DNA of 64,000 nt, from positions 248,001-312,000 of the forward strand of contig SNVD02004565.1 of NCBI GenBank assembly GCA_013180625.2. The letters are read 5' to 3'. Source of the stretch: Boswellia sacra. Taxonomy: Eukaryota > Streptophyta > Magnoliopsida > Sapindales > Burseraceae. Shown here one piece after another: positions 60,055-64,000 of this stretch (the first letter of the stretch is position 1; the number at the start of each line of letters is the position of its first letter). The translations under genes were made by a program, and so were the position numbers. The notes below the pieces were generated by a model that was given only the letters and a program-made list of their open reading frames with translations, was not told where the DNA came from and ran no database searches.

Positions 60055-63000
60055 CCTTCTGTGTCTCAAAAAGCCCTTAATTCACAGACCCAAAACTCAT
60101 CAAACCCCTCAAAATCACTTCTTTACTCTCACCCACAAAAAAAATAAAAAAAAAATTTACAAATTTTAAGTACTTTTCATTTGCAAGACCCAAAAACAGG
60201 TCCAAAAACACAAAGTAACCAAACCTAGTTGCTTGTCGAACTAGATCACATGTACCAGATCATACAAGGAAACCAAAGCTTGATCAACTTCTGTTTGAAC
60301 TCAAAACTAAACTGCTTTGGTTTCAACAAACCTGACTATTAAAAAAATTAAAGTTAAATTGAAAAAACAAAAACAAAAAACAAAAAACAAAAAACAAATC
60401 TCAGTTAAACGCACTAAACGTATTGCAATAAAGATACAAGAAATCTCTCCACAAAGAACTCAAACACAAGCTGACCAGTTCACAGCAAAAAAAGAAAAAA
60501 TAATAATAAAAACAAAATGGGAAAAATATCAAATACATAAACTTTATAATTATCGATTCTCTCTCACTTTTTTTTTCCAATTTTTTAATTTTATTTTAAT
60601 AGAATCGAAGACCGGAAAAAGCAAAACGCGCTGCCCGGAGAAAACGGGCAGCGTGGTGTCTTTGGCTGCCCGACTGACCGTACAAGAATTCACAGGAATT
60701 GTAGTGAAAGCCTGTTGCTGTCGTACATTGAAAAAGACAAAAATGAGAGGGGACGGGCCGGTCGGGCAAAGGTGAGAGTGGAAGATGTGGGCAGGTCGGG
60801 CAGGAAAGAGAGAAGGAGGGACCCACTTGGATGGTGACGTGTCTTCCTCGGGTGGGCGGACGCCCACGCGCGCGTCATGTTATGCTCATGTTACTATGCA
60901 TGCATCTATCTTCCCTCCTCTTATCCCATTTTATTTTTATTTTCCAATTTTTTAATAAAATTATGTAAAATATTATTATTATTATTATTTATTTTTATAT
61001 AGATTTATAGAGTCTATCTCTATATTAATGAGAGGCTTTCAGTATGCTTTTGACCTCCCCCACCTACTTCTGGCCGTAACAATTATAAAAAATAATATCA
61101 TATGTAATTTCAATTCTCAAATCCTATTGTTTTGACTCCGACAAAGGATCCTTATCATCTTATTCTTATGTTTAGTTTGGTAATGACATTTTTGTTCCCA
61201 TTATTTTCGGAAAAAAAATATATGCATTTTAATAATTATTCTTTTCTTTATAGATAAATATGAGAAACTGAATACAGGTGTAACAAGAAGATTAAAAATA
61301 TATATTTTTGATTACATAATTTTAACGTGTGTTTCAATGACACATATTAACGCCTCGAGGATCATCGTATAATTAAAAATTTATTAAAAAAAGTAATTCA
61401 TTAATTCTTTTAAAATGAAACTACACATTCTTTAAAAGAAATTATATAATTTTTAATGTGTTAATTTGTACTTTTTGGAATATATGTTCGGATTAAAGCG
61501 CGAAGTAAGACTGTATATTTGAGAGAGAAATGTTTAGAGGAGATGATGATGAAGCAATTGTTTAAGAGCTTGCTTGTAAGTTTAAGGAATGGAGCTTGAC
61601 TTTTAAGTATGAGAATGCAACACAAACGCTGACTTTTCATGCTAACTAATCACTTTTTAATTAAACTATATTTGACAAATACGTTTACCATACAGAATAA
61701 AAATGAAGTCACTAAGTTATGCCAATTCTTAGACAAAGAAATCTTAATAATAACTTTAACAGTAGCAAACAATTCTAGATGCAAAGCCATATTACAATAA
61801 AATACCAAGAAAATGAAGATCACCCTTGCGGAGACGTCAAACGAGAGTAAAAAATTTGAAAACTCTCCCATTTGTTGTTAAGGTCTAAAAGGTTAACCGA
61901 ATAGACGAAGTGAGCAACTCTATTCTATGTAATCTAAGAATCTCTCTTACAACTATTTACAATTCAATATAGGACTTTTAAGTTTGTATGTTTAACTTTA
62001 ATATCACCTTCAGACTTCAGAAGTCTAACTCAAAAGGTTAATCTAATAAATAGAGTGACTAACTTCTATATAATAGAAGACCTTCTTGTGCAGCTCAAGC
62101 TCAATGTGAGACTTTCAACACCGTTAATATATACACGTAGGATCAGTACTCAAATCAGAGAGAATTGAAATCATCGCCGCGCTGAATAAGCTCGATACCA
62201 AAAGCAAACTTGAAATTATAACGCCAGCTAAGATAGAGAGTTATTTTCATTTCATCCCAAGTGTTGGTAGCACTTTTAACGTTTTCAAATAACTAAGAAT
62301 ATGCCCACGTTGCACTTTTCCTGTGTTTAGTGTTTGCCAATGTAAACAATGCATGTAATATAAAAGAAGAGTTGTCTAATATGTAGACTGTGAAACTATT
62401 GTTTACAGATTTATATCGGTCTCATTGATGGTGAAATCGAAAATTTTTTATTTTATCAAATTAAAGGTTTGAAAAGGTTGGCAAATACCAGGAGGACCCA
62501 TGAAGGGAAAAGTAAAAGAATCAGATTTGGCGTGCTGCACGCTTATTGAAAAATTGATTTGGGGTTTTAGGCGACCAAATTAAATGCCGAGGTTTGAAAT
62601 TATTAATGTTCTTAGTATTATTATTTTAAAACTACAAGTAGCTGCTTTTGAAATTTTATTTCAAACCTAATTGAGGAGTGTAGATGATACATGTGTTTGT
62701 GGTGGTGTCGATGCTATTACAGGTTTTATGCATTGCATTCACTTTAAGTGTGATTGCTTGGTTTGCTAAATAGAGAACCAGAACATCATTACTTACGAAT
62801 GCCCAGCAGTGTCAAGGATATCTCATCACAATTCAGCTTTAGAAATTGAGAATACACAAATAAAGCGAGCTGTAGAATAAATAAATAAATAAAATAGCTA
62901 TTCTCCTCGTTGTCAAATGGTAAATCTCTTAATTTTAGATGGGATTGGAAAGAGATATCCGTTAGCAAATTTAACAGATGATTTCTAAACGATAATTACT

Positions 63001-63766
63001 ACTGCTGAAGAATCAGACATTCCAATTGAAAACTCTCTTTTTTACATGTAATTATCACTGATGTAGGATCACCTAGAAGACTAACTTTTTGAGTAGAGGG
63101 TTCAAAACTCTTTATAATTCAGTAACACTCCTTACAACTATTCATCAAAATGGGACAACTCAACAATCCTCTTCTTGGACGAAATACATGATGTATATCA
63201 CATTTCAGCAATAAGGATCCTATCTCTTGAATGAGACATAAAGTGTGCATCACAGCCTTACATCACCTCACGCGCTGCACTTGACATGCCTAATCCTTAC
63301 ATTGATTTGAATCTGATGCTACTGTTAAGGAAAAAGTGTCCATCCCAAAAAACTATTTAAGTGGATGGATTAATACCCTTTATAACCTAAAACTTTCCCC
63401 TACAATTATTCATCAATAAACTTATGCAATAAAAAGGTTATGATTATTAAATGTTGACCACATCACCTTACCTATTTATGGGGTAATGTTGGAGCATATC
63501 TAATTAATTTTGCCAAATTAAACGATTTGAAATAACTTTTTTTTTTAAGTAAAAAAAAAGATACCTTTAGACTTAATTGAAATTTGTGAATAAAAAAGAG
63601 ATTTGAGCACATTTTAAACGAACATAAGCGAAGGGAAAAAGGCAGAGAAATAGACAAAGACTTGAATAAAATCTCAAACCATAGTTGAATTACAAATCTA
63701 AATAATTCCCCACAAATCCTGTGTGGGTCTTACACATAACGCGGATTGTTATAAATCTCTCTGCTG
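60055..63766. other. Upstream region of the RLCK gene and AT-rich spacer
   Basis: Holds the RLCK leader and promoter, an (AAAAAC)n-like run at 60363-60397, and a GC-richer patch at 60610-60870 whose open frames on both strands look like chance. Beyond 61 kb it is AT-rich. Diverged repeated stretches near 61870-62120 (CTAAAAGGTTAACCGAATAG and AAAAGGTTAATCTAATAA, then CAATGTGAGACTTTCAACACC) and near 63060-63420 look like old dispersed repeats. No gene supported. Confidence 0.55.
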
Positions 63767-64000
63767 TCAATTACGAGTATTGAGTACAATCACAAGATCA
63801 GATTCATCTACCACCTAAAAAAGAAGACAAAAAAAAAAAAAAAACCTCTTCCGCTACAAAATATATAACAAACGTAGTTCCGAGATCATTGTTTACAGGA
63901 CATGATAAGAGGCTATACTCTACCTTTTGAATCAAATCCACACGGACAATTCCCACCACTCGACCAAGATAACCATAAACAGCTTTTCGTGCTACATGTC
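63767..64000 (-). CDS. 3' end of an unidentified gene, cut by the window edge
   Basis: The minus strand shows a penultimate exon running from beyond 64000 to 63924 (reading ARKAVYGYLGRVVGIVRVDL, then LIQK, donor AAG/GTAGAG) and a last exon 63814-63767 (VVDESDLVIVLNTRN then TGA). The acceptor is TTTTTAG, the phases match (0/0), and the intron is 109 bp. Protein-like composition across both exons supports a real gene, too short for the usual ORF cutoffs. I do not recognise the family; the rest lies to the right. Confidence 0.6.

Noticed and set aside
60550..60878. Several overlapping Pro/Ser-rich minus-strand frames upstream of the RLCK
   Set aside because: Three frames open over the same GC-richer patch, none with splice context; more likely promoter/leader DNA.

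Overview
The window is nuclear DNA from a plant, most probably a eudicot. It has intron-rich genes with GT/AG splice sites, AT-rich introns and spacers, plant-specific families (chloroplast alpha-amylase 3, RLCK-VII kinase, HIR protein, plant VDAC) and several classes of plant transposon. The species cannot be named from the sequence. Exon models were built by reading splice sites and reading-frame continuity by eye; no search or transcript data were available.

Layout. (1) 1-9.6 kb is transposon territory: an LTR-like fragment with a 192-bp tandem repeat, then a degenerate Mutator-like (MULE) region on the minus strand with a mudrA-type transposase and a DUF1985/ULP1-protease gene. Both genes carry in-frame amber codons, and blocks dense in TCGA flank them. 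(2) 11.6-13.4 kb: a four-exon pectate lyase (minus). (3) 14.7-23.0 kb: a complete 13-exon chloroplast alpha-amylase 3 (minus) with tandem CBM45 starch-binding modules. (4) 24.6-32.4 kb: an LTR retrotransposon with 5-bp target-site duplications. Its interior is a chimera with part of a second LTR element and long tandem-repeat arrays. (5) 32.6-35.8 kb: two non-autonomous DNA transposons, one Mutator-type MITE (9-bp TSD) and one hAT-like element (8-bp TSD). (6) 36.2-41.8 kb: VDAC (plus) and HIR (minus), tail to tail. (7) 43.8-49.7 kb: AT-rich spacer. (8) 49.77-50.93 kb: a probable TIR element carrying coding-like fragments. (9) 51.5-60.1 kb: a DUF1338 protein (2-oxoadipate dioxygenase/decarboxylase type, plus) and a PBL34-like receptor-like cytoplasmic kinase (minus), tail to tail. 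(10) 60.1-63.7 kb: spacer; then the last two exons of an unidentified minus-strand gene that runs off the right edge.

The host genes are not a pathway cluster. They cover cell-wall pectin cleavage, plastid starch breakdown, mitochondrial outer-membrane transport, membrane microdomain/immune signalling, plastid lysine catabolism and immune-type kinase signalling. All five whole genes with long reading frames look intact. The unusual material is in the transposons: the chimeric LTR element with arrays of hairpin-forming repeats, the ULP1-carrying MULE, the 49.8-50.9 kb TIR element with possible captured exons, and a 78-bp near-perfect palindrome in the 5' leader intron of the HIR gene.
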